Positions 7,680-13,137 of a stretch of DNA of 14,419 nucleotides are shown here, one piece after another. The stretch is from an uncultured Clostridia bacterium (GTDB lineage Bacteria; Bacillota; Clostridia; Christensenellales; UBA1242): positions 1 to 14,419 of the forward strand of contig CAKVMF010000011.1 of the NCBI GenBank assembly GCA_934771675.1. The letters run 5' to 3'. Position 1 is the first letter of the stretch; each line of letters opens with the position of its first letter. The notes under the pieces are model-generated. The model was not told where the DNA came from. It saw only the letters and a list, made by a program, of their open reading frames with translations, and did not search any database. The translations under genes and the position numbers were made by a program.

Positions 7680-8717
7680 ATGGGCTTTTTTAAAACTAAT
7701 ATGTTAAAATCACTTGAATGGGTTGATAATTCAAACGATACTCTCGTTTACAAATACCCAATGGATGGCAGACAAATTCAATGGGGTTCAAAACTTACCG
7801 TTCGTGAATCACAAGTCGCTGTATTTTTAAATAAAGGTAGAATTGCAGATGTTTTCCAACCTGGAATGTATACACTTCAAACCAGCAACTTACCTATTTT
7901 CACTCAACTTATGAGCTGGCCTTATGGTTTCAAATCACCTTTCTATGCTGATGTTTATTTTGTTAACACAAAACAATTTACAAATCAAAAATGGGGCACA
8001 AGCAACCCTATCACAATGAGAGATAAGGACTTTGGAACTATTCGTCTTCGTGGTTATGGAAATTATGCTTTTAAAGTTGAAAATGCTGAAATCTTCCTTA
8101 AAGAACTTTTTGGAACAAATTCATCATTCACAACTGAAGACATTGCATCTTATCTCAAATCAATTATCGTTTCTTCAATTTCAGACACAATTGCTGAATC
8201 AAAAATCTCAGCTCTTGACATTGCAAGCAACCTTCTTGAATTTTCTGAAATTGCAACTCAAACACTTTCATCAACATTCTCAAATCTTGGTTTGAAACTC
8301 ACAAAACTTGTTATTGAAAATATTTCCTTCCCTGAAGAAGTTGAAAAAGCTATTGATACAAGATCAAGCATGGGTGTTCTTTCAGACAAAATGGACACAT
8401 TTGTTAAATATCAAAGTGCAAACGCAATCCGTGACGCTGCAAAAAATCCTGGCATGGCTGGACTTGGAACACAACTTGGTGCAGGCGTTGCAATTGGTGA
8501 AATGATGAAGGATTCATTAAAGCCAACAAAAACTGAAGAAACCGCTGCTGATGCAGATGTTAAGTTCTGCCCTACCTGCGGTGCAAGCAATCCAAAAAAT
8601 GCAAAGTTCTGCGTTGAATGTGGTGCAAAACTTGCAGTTAAAGGAAAATGTCCAAAATGCGGTGCAGATGTTTCTTCAAAAAGTAAATTCTGCCCAGAAT
8701 GCGGCGAAAAGTTGTAA
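7680..8717 (+). CDS. YdjI-like SPFH/Band-7 protein with two C-terminal zinc ribbons
   Basis: A 345-residue protein related to Bacillus YdjI and the 'virion core protein' SPFH family (COG4260 type). In Bacillus, relatives are linked to membrane-stress PspA-like systems. Residues about 30-240 form the SPFH region (YKYPMDGRQIQWGSKLTVRE, then GRIADVFQPGMYTL). Two zinc ribbons follow: Cys 297/300/311/314 and Cys 324/327/338/341, each CxxC-x10-CxxC. No membrane segment is obvious, so membrane contact would be peripheral. The ATG at 7680 is chosen because a perfect GGAGG lies five bases before it; a TTG at 7626 would place the promoter inside the gene. A terminator follows directly. It appears monocistronic, and no pspA or other ydj partner is in the window. 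Confidence 0.87.
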   Translation: MGFFKTNMLKSLEWVDNSNDTLVYKYPMDGRQIQWGSKLTVRESQVAVFLNKGRIADVFQPGMYTLQTSNLPIFTQLMSWPYGFKSPFYADVYFVNTKQFTNQKWGTSNPITMRDKDFGTIRLRGYGNYAFKVENAEIFLKELFGTNSSFTTEDIASYLKSIIVSSISDTIAESKISALDIASNLLEFSEIATQTLSSTFSNLGLKLTKLVIENISFPEEVEKAIDTRSSMGVLSDKMDTFVKYQSANAIRDAAKNPGMAGLGTQLGAGVAIGEMMKDSLKPTKTEETAADADVKFCPTCGASNPKNAKFCVECGAKLAVKGKCPKCGADVSSKSKFCPECGEKL

Positions 8718-8730
8718 TCAATAAATTATC

Positions 8731-8760
8731 AAAAAGACCAGAATTTCTGGTCTTTTTTTA
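8731..8760 (+). terminator. intrinsic terminator after the SPFH gene
   Basis: AAAAGACCAG and CTGGTCTTTT form a 10-bp stem with an AATTT loop, followed by a run of T. It begins about 14 bases after the stop codon. Confidence 0.9.
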
Positions 8761-8824
8761 TGAATATTTGTTAATTTATTTTTATTTTTTGAATATTATT
8801 TTTATTTTCTGAAAAACTTTAAAT

Positions 8825-9067
8825 GTGAAGAAAAATATTACTGTTATTGCAAAAATGAAAAGTGATGGCATGATCGTTCCCCTGTCTGTCGTTTGGGATG
8901 ACGACACAATTTTTGATATTGATAAGGTGTTAGATATACGAAGAAAAGCAAGCACAAAAGGTGGCGGTTTTGGAATTAGATACACATGTAAATTTGGAAA
9001 TAATGAAAGATATTTATGGCTTGATGGCTATACATGGTTTGTTGAAATTGATAGTAAAAAACAATAA
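8825..9067 (+). CDS. small conserved-looking protein of unknown function
   Basis: An 80-residue soluble protein starting at a GTG (VKKNITVIAKMKSDG). It has an acidic VVWDDDTIFDIDKVLDIR stretch, a Gly-rich turn (STKGGGFGIRYTC) and an aromatic C-terminal half with WLDGYTWFVEID. The alternating pattern suggests a small beta-sheet fold. No signal peptide, membrane segment or catalytic motif is visible. From memory it resembles small proteins of unknown function found beside Y-family polymerase genes in Clostridia; here dinB is the next gene, convergent, beyond the structured element. That recollection is unchecked. No ribosome binding site precedes the GTG, and in-frame ATGs at codons 11 and 15 are no better supported. 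No strong promoter was found between the preceding terminator and the start. Confidence 0.65.
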   Translation: MKKNITVIAKMKSDGMIVPLSVVWDDDTIFDIDKVLDIRRKASTKGGGFGIRYTCKFGNNERYLWLDGYTWFVEIDSKKQ

Positions 9068-9106
9068 TAACAAAACCCCTAAAATCCAATAAATTCAGAC
9101 TTTACG

Positions 9107-9188
9107 TATTTTTATGCATAATTATTTCAATCTTGTTTTGCCTAAAATAATCATCAAATTACCACCCAATTAATTACGCATAAAAATA
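9107..9188. repeat. 11-bp inverted repeat in the gap before the structured element
   Basis: TATTTTTATGC (9107-9117) and GCATAAAAATA (9178-9188) are perfect inverted copies 60 bases apart, in the otherwise empty AT-rich stretch after the small gene. No U-tract follows, so this is not an obvious terminator. No other feature is seen in 9068-9210. Confidence 0.4.
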
Positions 9189-9210
9189 GGATTGATACAA
9201 TAAACAAACT

Positions 9211-9340
9211 AGCATTTTAAAATAAAATGATATAGCAAATTAATGTTTGCTATTAAAAGGAATAGACCCTCACGTCGTGCTTTCGCACTCCTCAGGGCGA
9301 CATGCTTGATTATATTGCCATACTTATAAAATAAAATGCT
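9211..9340. repeat. composite element A: REP-like stem-loop with 45-bp core
   Basis: The core 9262-9306 is identical to 12679-12723 except for one base. Within it are GTGC (9277-9280) / GCAC (9285-9288), a short hairpin whose minus-strand loop is the GNRA tetraloop GAAA. CCCT (9267-9270) / AGGG (9294-9297) encloses the hairpin. GTCG (9274-9277) / CGAC (9298-9301) could pair across this in pseudoknot order. Flanking arms AGCATTTTA (9211-9219) / TAAAATGCT (9332-9340) and TATaGCAA / TTGCcATA extend a larger stem. A separate 8-bp hairpin, ATAGCAAA/TTTGCTAT (9232-9253), sits just left of the core. It is not protein-coding. Confidence 0.7.
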
Positions 9341-9353
9341 TACCCTCATTCAT

Positions 9354-9446
9354 AAAAATACCCAAATGGGAAAAAATGACCAAAAAACAAGGCTCAAAAA
9401 CATCTCACGCAGGATTTTACTAAAACGTAAATGATTCATTATATTC
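9354..9446 (+). repeat. element A, tandem unit 1 (stem subtype CTCACGCAG)
   Basis: This first 93-bp unit opens with the left arm at 9361-9381, which pairs with the terminal arm at 9660-9680 over 21 positions (19 Watson-Crick and 2 G-U). The middle stretch is nearly identical to unit 3 over about 33 bases. The 5' stem half CTCACGCAGGA and apical TTTAC (9416-9420) / GTAAA (9427-9431) are present. The expected 3' stem half is not, so only the apical hairpin survives. Confidence 0.65.
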
Positions 9447-9541
9447 AAAGAAATATCCAAGCGGCAAAAAATGAGCGTCAAACAAAAAACAAAAAGAAAA
9501 CCACAAGGATTTTACAAGCACATAAATAACACACTTTATTC
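9447..9541 (+). repeat. element A, tandem unit 2 (stem subtype AAAACCAC)
   Basis: A 95-bp unit whose 5' stem half (AAAACCACAAGGATTTTAC, 9497-9515) differs from unit 3 of element B at one base. The apical pairing is reduced to TTTA/TAAA, and the 3' half does not complement the 5' half; it resembles the end of unit 1 instead. The left arm (9455-9475) is a weaker match to the terminal arm. Confidence 0.6.
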
Positions 9542-9658
9542 AAAGAAATACCAAAATGGGAAAAAATGACCAAGAAACAAGGCTCAAAAAAAATTCTAGG
9601 CAAGAGTTTACTAAAACGTAAATGACTGTCTAGAATTTTTTTTAGAAACGAAGTTAAT
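9542..9658 (+). repeat. element A, tandem unit 3 with intact hairpin (subtype CTAGGCA)
   Basis: The left arm 9551-9571 can also pair with the terminal arm, with one mismatch. The hairpin 9592-9637 is complete: AATTCTA/TAGAATT outer stem, then G-C and G-U pairs, tandem G.A/A.G mismatches, and TTTAC (9607-9611) / GTAAA (9618-9622). A/T runs on both sides let it act as a terminator in either direction, so it is the likely terminator of dinB on the minus strand. Confidence 0.65.
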
Positions 9659-9659
9659 T

Positions 9660-9680
9660 GGTTATTTTTTTCCATTTGGG
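9660..9680 (+). repeat. element A terminal arm, overlapping the dinB 3' end
   Basis: These 21 bases are complementary to the left arm of unit 1. On the minus strand they encode the last residues of DinB (PNGKK) and its stop codon, so the element and the gene share sequence. Confidence 0.7.
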
Positions 9681-10891
9681 AGAGAGTGGCCGTACTTAAT
9701 ATCCAACTCCTGAAACTTCTCTTCCCTTAAAACAACCGCACGACTTATTGCAGAACGACCAAAACGTTTGCGAATATTCTCAACTGTTTTTTCCAAAGTT
9801 TCTTTTCGCTCATGGTTTTTTACATCAAAGTCGAAAGACAATTGTTCTTCATTTGTGAAATCTGAAAGGCTAATACCAAGCCCACGAACACGATTTGTCC
9901 AATTGAACGTGGATTTGAAAAGTTGCATCGCTTTGTCAGAAACTTCAGATGGAAGATTTGTTGGATGCACAAACTTTGACATTTTTATGGATGTAGACAA
10001 AAGATTGTCAGTCACTACCAGCGTTATTGTTCTGGCATACTTGTAGCCATAATCAGTCATTCTACTGCAAACACTTTCAGCAATCAAAATAAGCAGCGTT
10101 TCAACATCAAGATTGCTTTCCAAGTCACGATAAAATGTTAAGCTGTTGCCTATTGATTTGTAATCATCAAATTCATCATATTTTTTGACTGGCGAGTTAT
10201 CAAGCCCCATAGCATAACTTTTGAGCATAACTCCAACTTTTCCTAAATGAAGCTGCAAAACTGACTCGTCAAACCTAGCCAAATCCCCAATTGTTTTGAT
10301 TGTTAGTTTGTTTAGTTTTCGCTTTGTTGCCCTACCAACATAAAGCAAATTTTCAACTGGCAGATTGTATATTTTTTCTTTAAAGTTGTCTTCATCAATA
10401 ACTGTGATTGCATCTGGTTTTTTTAAATCGCTTCCAAGTTTTGCAAAAATCTTGTTGAAACTTACGCCAATTGAAACCGTCAAACCAATTTCATTTTTTA
10501 CTCTGTTACGAATTTCGTCGGCAATTAAAAAAGCATCGCCATTCAGTTTTTTTGTTTTTGTAACGTCAAGCCAAGCCTCATCAATTCCAAAAGATTCAAC
10601 TTGGTCAGTGTATTCATAAAATATAGATTTTACAGCTTTTGAATATTTCACATATTTGTCAAAATGCGTTTCGCAAACAACAAGATCAGGTATCAAGCGT
10701 TTTGCTTCAAAAGTTGTCATACCTGTTTTTATACCAGCTTTTTTTGCAAGTTCATTTTTTGCCAAAATAACACCATGCCTTTCAGAAACTGCCCCAGACA
10801 CAGCAACAGGTTTGCCTTGAAGTGAATCATCCAAAAGACACTCAACACTTGCATAAAAACTATTCAGATCAACATGCAAAATCTTTCTCAT
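9662..10891 (-). CDS. dinB: DNA polymerase IV (Y-family translesion polymerase)
   Basis: A 409-residue error-prone DNA polymerase acting at damaged or stalled replication sites. The catalytic palm motifs are complete: HVDLNSFYASVE with metal-binding Asp8 and an aromatic steric gate (Tyr13 by alignment to Escherichia coli Phe13), and SFGIDEAWLDVT with Asp104 and Glu105. The helix-hairpin-helix region (VGRATKRKLNKLTIKTIGDLARFD) and the little-finger domain follow. QLSFDF at 350-355 fits the beta-clamp binding motif. The ATG at 10889-10891 has no ribosome binding site, and a TATACT -10 lies only six bases upstream, so the mRNA is probably leaderless. No LexA box was recognised. The last residues and stop codon coincide with the terminal arm of element A, so the natural C-terminus may have been altered by that element. 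Confidence 0.94.
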   Translation of the reverse strand: MRKILHVDLNSFYASVECLLDDSLQGKPVAVSGAVSERHGVILAKNELAKKAGIKTGMTTFEAKRLIPDLVVCETHFDKYVKYSKAVKSIFYEYTDQVESFGIDEAWLDVTKTKKLNGDAFLIADEIRNRVKNEIGLTVSIGVSFNKIFAKLGSDLKKPDAITVIDEDNFKEKIYNLPVENLLYVGRATKRKLNKLTIKTIGDLARFDESVLQLHLGKVGVMLKSYAMGLDNSPVKKYDEFDDYKSIGNSLTFYRDLESNLDVETLLILIAESVCSRMTDYGYKYARTITLVVTDNLLSTSIKMSKFVHPTNLPSEVSDKAMQLFKSTFNWTNRVRGLGISLSDFTNEEQLSFDFDVKNHERKETLEKTVENIRKRFGRSAISRAVVLREEKFQELDIKYGHSLPNGKK

Positions 10892-10897
10892 AAAATT

Positions 10898-10926
10898 AGT
10901 ATATAATTATTTTGTGAAAATACAAA
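10898..10926 (-). promoter_or_regulatory. dinB promoter giving a leaderless mRNA
   Basis: On the minus strand TATACT (10898-10903) ends six bases before the ATG, so transcription would start at or next to the A of the start codon. The -35 position (10921-10926) reads TTTGTA, a weak match at 17-base spacing. Confidence 0.55.
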
Positions 10927-10966
10927 TGAATTTTGCCTAAATTTGTTTTTAAATAAATCTGCCGTA

Positions 10967-10975
10967 TGTTATAAT
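10967..10975 (+). promoter_or_regulatory. extended -10 promoter of the methyltransferase pair
   Basis: TGTTATAAT is a perfect extended -10 element. The -35 position is poor (TTTTAA at 10947-10952), as is common for extended -10 promoters. An AAAGGAG ribosome binding site follows at 10998-11004, six bases before the ATG. Confidence 0.65.
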
Positions 10976-11010
10976 AAGCATGTGTAATTATCTCTATAAA
11001 GGAGTTTTGT

Positions 11011-11745
11011 ATGGAATCTAGTCAAGTTAATATTGATTTTGCAAAGGCTTGGGACAACACAAGAGGCACTTATGCTGAAAACTTTGCTGATAAACTTATT
11101 GAATATGCTCAAAATAACAAGGTTAAAATAAAATCTATGCTTGATATTTGTTGCGGATCTTCTAACCTTTTGCGTGTTTTTGATTCAAAGGGCTATGTTT
11201 GCCAAGGCACTGAATCAAGAAAAGGAATGTATGACTACTCAAGTCAAAACAACCAAAACATAAAGTATTACTTAACCGAGCATATGTATGATGTTCCTGT
11301 TAAAGGGACTGTTGACCTTATCACCTGCACCGGCGATATTGTTAACTATTTTGAAGCTTTTGAAAACTGGATTGAATTTTTCAAGAATGTAAGTAAGCAC
11401 TTGTCAAGAAGTGGAATGTTTGTGTTTGACTTTTACACAAAATATAAACTTAAAGATTGGAATGAAATCACTTACACTTCTTCCCCATGGATTGACTGCT
11501 TAACAAGTGTAAAATCTGGGCTTTATGACAAGACCGTTATAAACTACACTTATTACATCAACTACCAAAACTACATGACAAAAACAAGAGATATCGCTGT
11601 TGAATCTTATTTTGAAACTGAAGATATTGTTAGCGCATTAAAAAAATGTGGTTTCAAAAATGTTAAACTTGTTGATAAAGATATGCAACCCCTTGAAAAT
11701 TTGGCTTTTGCCGAAAGAATTCATGTTATTGCAAAAAAGAAATAA
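11011..11745 (+). CDS. class I SAM-dependent methyltransferase, paralogue 1
   Basis: A 244-residue cytoplasmic Rossmann-fold methyltransferase; the substrate is unknown. Motif I is MLDICCGSSNLL (Asp45 to Gly49), followed by the acidic residue after strand 2 in GTES (Glu69). Motif I is unusual: the usual DxGxGxG or DxCCGTG ends in SSN here, lacking the last Gly. Downstream, DLITCTGDIVNY lies in the motif II position, then GMFVFDFYTKYKLKDWNEIT and a C-terminal IHVIAKKK. No membrane or signal segment is present. The ATG has a strong ribosome binding site. The stop codon overlaps the ribosome binding site of a second, clearly homologous gene ten bases on, so the pair arose by tandem duplication and is co-transcribed. 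Small-molecule targets are commoner in this family, but that is inference. Confidence 0.85.
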   Translation: MESSQVNIDFAKAWDNTRGTYAENFADKLIEYAQNNKVKIKSMLDICCGSSNLLRVFDSKGYVCQGTESRKGMYDYSSQNNQNIKYYLTEHMYDVPVKGTVDLITCTGDIVNYFEAFENWIEFFKNVSKHLSRSGMFVFDFYTKYKLKDWNEITYTSSPWIDCLTSVKSGLYDKTVINYTYYINYQNYMTKTRDIAVESYFETEDIVSALKKCGFKNVKLVDKDMQPLENLAFAERIHVIAKKK

Positions 11746-11755
11746 GGAGTGATTT

Positions 11756-12556
11756 ATGGATAATATTTTAGATAACAATTTTAGCAAAGCATTTGCTATA
11801 GCTTGGAACGAAAATCAAGGAAATTACTCAGAAAATATTGCAAAAAAAACATTGCAATTCGCAAAAAATCAGGGCTTGAAAATAAATTCCGTTCTTGATA
11901 TTTGTTGTGGTTCAGCAAATTTTTTAAGAGAAATGGCAGCTAACGGAAAAACTTGCACTGGAACTGAAATTCTTGATAGCTATGTTGAATATGACAAAGC
12001 AAAATTCAAAGATATTGAATTTATTAAAACCGAAACAATTTTGGATTTTGATAATCTCGGAACTTATGACTTGATTTCTTGCAATCATGATATGATTAAC
12101 ACCATTCCTACACTTGAACAATGGGAAGAAATGTTTAAAAAAGTTTATGATCATTTGAATAACGGTGGCATCTTTATTTTTGACTTCTACACAAAACGCA
12201 AGCTTAAAGATTGGAACGAAGTTACATTTGATGAAAACCTTAAACTTGATTATGTTAGAAACGTTGTTTCAGACGGAAAATCAAAAACAACCATTTCAAA
12301 CATTTATTACATCAATATCAACCCAAAAGAAGAAAGTTATATAGATAAAAAATATGACTTTAATGACCACGAAACACAATATAAAAGAACCGAAGATACT
12401 CTCGACGAATACTACTTTGAAAACGATGATATTTTAAATGCCATAAAACGTTCAGGTTATAGATATTTGATAACTACAGATGCCAATTTTGCCCCTGTTT
12501 CAGGCATTTCAGATATGAATAGAATGCACATAATTGCAATCAAAAGAGAAAAATAA
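11756..12556 (+). CDS. class I SAM-dependent methyltransferase, paralogue 2
   Basis: A 266-residue paralogue of the gene just upstream. Shared landmarks are FAxAW near the N-terminus, VLDICCGSANFL (Asp49 to Gly53), GTEI with Glu71, GGIFIFDFYTKRKLKDWNEV, YYFENDDILNAIKRSGY and the terminal HIIAIKREK. It again lacks the last Gly of motif I. It carries about 20 extra residues in the C-terminal third (INPKEESYIDKKYDFNDHET), rich in charge, suggesting a different lid over the active site and so a different substrate. The AAGGAG ribosome binding site is formed partly by the stop codon of the first gene (AATAAGGAG), so translation is probably coupled. A strong terminator follows. Divergence between the two copies is large, so the duplication is old. 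Confidence 0.85.
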   Translation: MDNILDNNFSKAFAIAWNENQGNYSENIAKKTLQFAKNQGLKINSVLDICCGSANFLREMAANGKTCTGTEILDSYVEYDKAKFKDIEFIKTETILDFDNLGTYDLISCNHDMINTIPTLEQWEEMFKKVYDHLNNGGIFIFDFYTKRKLKDWNEVTFDENLKLDYVRNVVSDGKSKTTISNIYYININPKEESYIDKKYDFNDHETQYKRTEDTLDEYYFENDDILNAIKRSGYRYLITTDANFAPVSGISDMNRMHIIAIKREK

Positions 12557-12562
12557 ATAATA

Positions 12563-12593
12563 AAAACCACCCTGCTCTTTGGGTGGTTTTTTG
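12563..12593 (+). terminator. intrinsic terminator after the methyltransferase pair
   Basis: AAAACCACCC (12563-12572) and GGGTGGTTTT (12581-12590) form a 10-bp stem with an 8-base loop, followed by T. Confidence 0.92.
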
Positions 12594-12639
12594 TTGCTGT
12601 GCTTTTTGTATATTTGCACATAATAATGATTATTTTTTT

Positions 12640-12740
12640 GTATGCCATGGTCGACGAATTCGAGGGTCGGTATAAGGCATAGACCCTCACGTCGTGCTTC
12701 CGCACTCCTCAGGGCGACATGCTCTTTTGCAATGGCATAC
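12640..12740. repeat. composite element B: REP-like stem-loop with 45-bp core
   Basis: The core 12679-12723 matches the core of element A with a single difference, which turns the minus-strand loop of the short hairpin from GAAA to GGAA, still a GNRA tetraloop. GTATGCCAT (12640-12648) / ATGGCATAC (12732-12740) forms a perfect 9-bp closing stem. Its right arm is homologous to the one in element A, while the left arm has changed to match. GAGGGTC (12662-12668) / GACCCTC (12682-12688) is an extra hairpin not found in element A. The left part holds three joined 6-bp restriction palindromes. Confidence 0.7.
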
Positions 12741-12790
12741 TTTTATACATGGTATATACAATTAGTTTATTAATAAAAATAATTATACAG

Positions 12791-12892
12791 AAAAATATAA
12801 TTCGGCAAAGATGGGGCATCAGGCGAAGAATAAAAAAATTTCCAGGCAGGAGTTTACAAAGACGTAAATGACTGTCTGTTTTTTATTTGCGT
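12791..12892 (+). repeat. element B, tandem unit 1 (subtype CCAGGCAG)
   Basis: A 102-bp unit beginning AAAAATATAATTCGGCAAAG. The hairpin 12843-12878 is CAGGCAG/CTGTCTG with one G-U, then the GAG/TGA tandem G.A module, then TTTAC (12853-12857) / GTAAA (12864-12868) around an AAAGAC loop. A and T runs flank it. It belongs to the same stem subtype as unit 3 of element A. Confidence 0.65.
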
Positions 12893-13004
12893 AAAAATAT
12901 AATTCGGCAAAAATGGGGAAAGAAAGAAGGAATAAAAAAAATCTCACGCAGGAGTGTATAAAGAAATACATGACTGTGTGAGATTTGATAATTTTTAGAA
13001 ACAA
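12893..13004 (+). repeat. element B, tandem unit 2 (subtype CTCACGCAG)
   Basis: A 112-bp unit with the longest clean hairpin (12939-12986). AAATCTCACGCAG pairs with CTGTGTGAGATTT over 13 positions, including one G-U. Then come the tandem G.A module and TGTAT (12955-12959) / ATACA (12966-12970). The apical stem differs from TTTAC/GTAAA in both strands, a compensating change. The 5' stem half matches unit 1 of element A. Confidence 0.65.
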
Positions 13005-13137
13005 AGAAATATAATTCGGCAAAAATTGCTGGTCAGACAAAGAATAAAAAGAAAACCACGAGGATTTTACAATGAAGTAAATGACGAGGTGGTTTTCTTT
13101 GAAATTCTGCTGTATCACCAGCAATTTTTGCCGAATT
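13005..13137 (+). repeat. element B, tandem unit 3 closed by perfect 21-bp arms
   Basis: The left arm 13013-13033 and right arm 13117-13137 are perfect inverted copies over 21 bp. Between them is the hairpin 13051-13097 (GAAAACCAC/GTGGTTTTC), with two tandem G.A modules and the apical TTTAC/GTAAA. On the minus strand the hairpin is followed by CTTTTTATTC and should terminate the CTP synthase-like gene. The right arm touches that gene's stop codon (13137-13139). Confidence 0.72.

Noticed and set aside
9478..9675. 65-codon minus-strand reading frame inside element A
   Set aside because: It overlaps the repeat hairpins and the dinB stop codon and shows no coding signal.
10892..11010. LexA/SOS box controlling dinB
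   Set aside because: No CGAAC-N4-GTTCG-like or close variant was found between dinB and the methyltransferase gene.
12622..12634. AATAATGATTATT palindrome as a Fur/PerR-type operator
   Set aside because: It lies downstream of a terminator in a convergent region, with no promoter nearby, and AT-rich palindromes of this size are expected by chance.
12819..13124. 101-codon minus-strand reading frame inside element B
   Set aside because: It is Phe-rich, runs through the repeated hairpins, has no ribosome binding site and is explained by the A/T-rich repeat units.
9354..13137. CRISPR array
   Set aside because: The repeats are 93-112 bp, diverged, and contain long internal hairpins. There are no short identical repeats with unique spacers and no cas gene.
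9211..13137. Retron, group II intron or insertion sequence
   Set aside because: No reverse transcriptase, transposase or intron domain V is visible, and the structures do not match those families.
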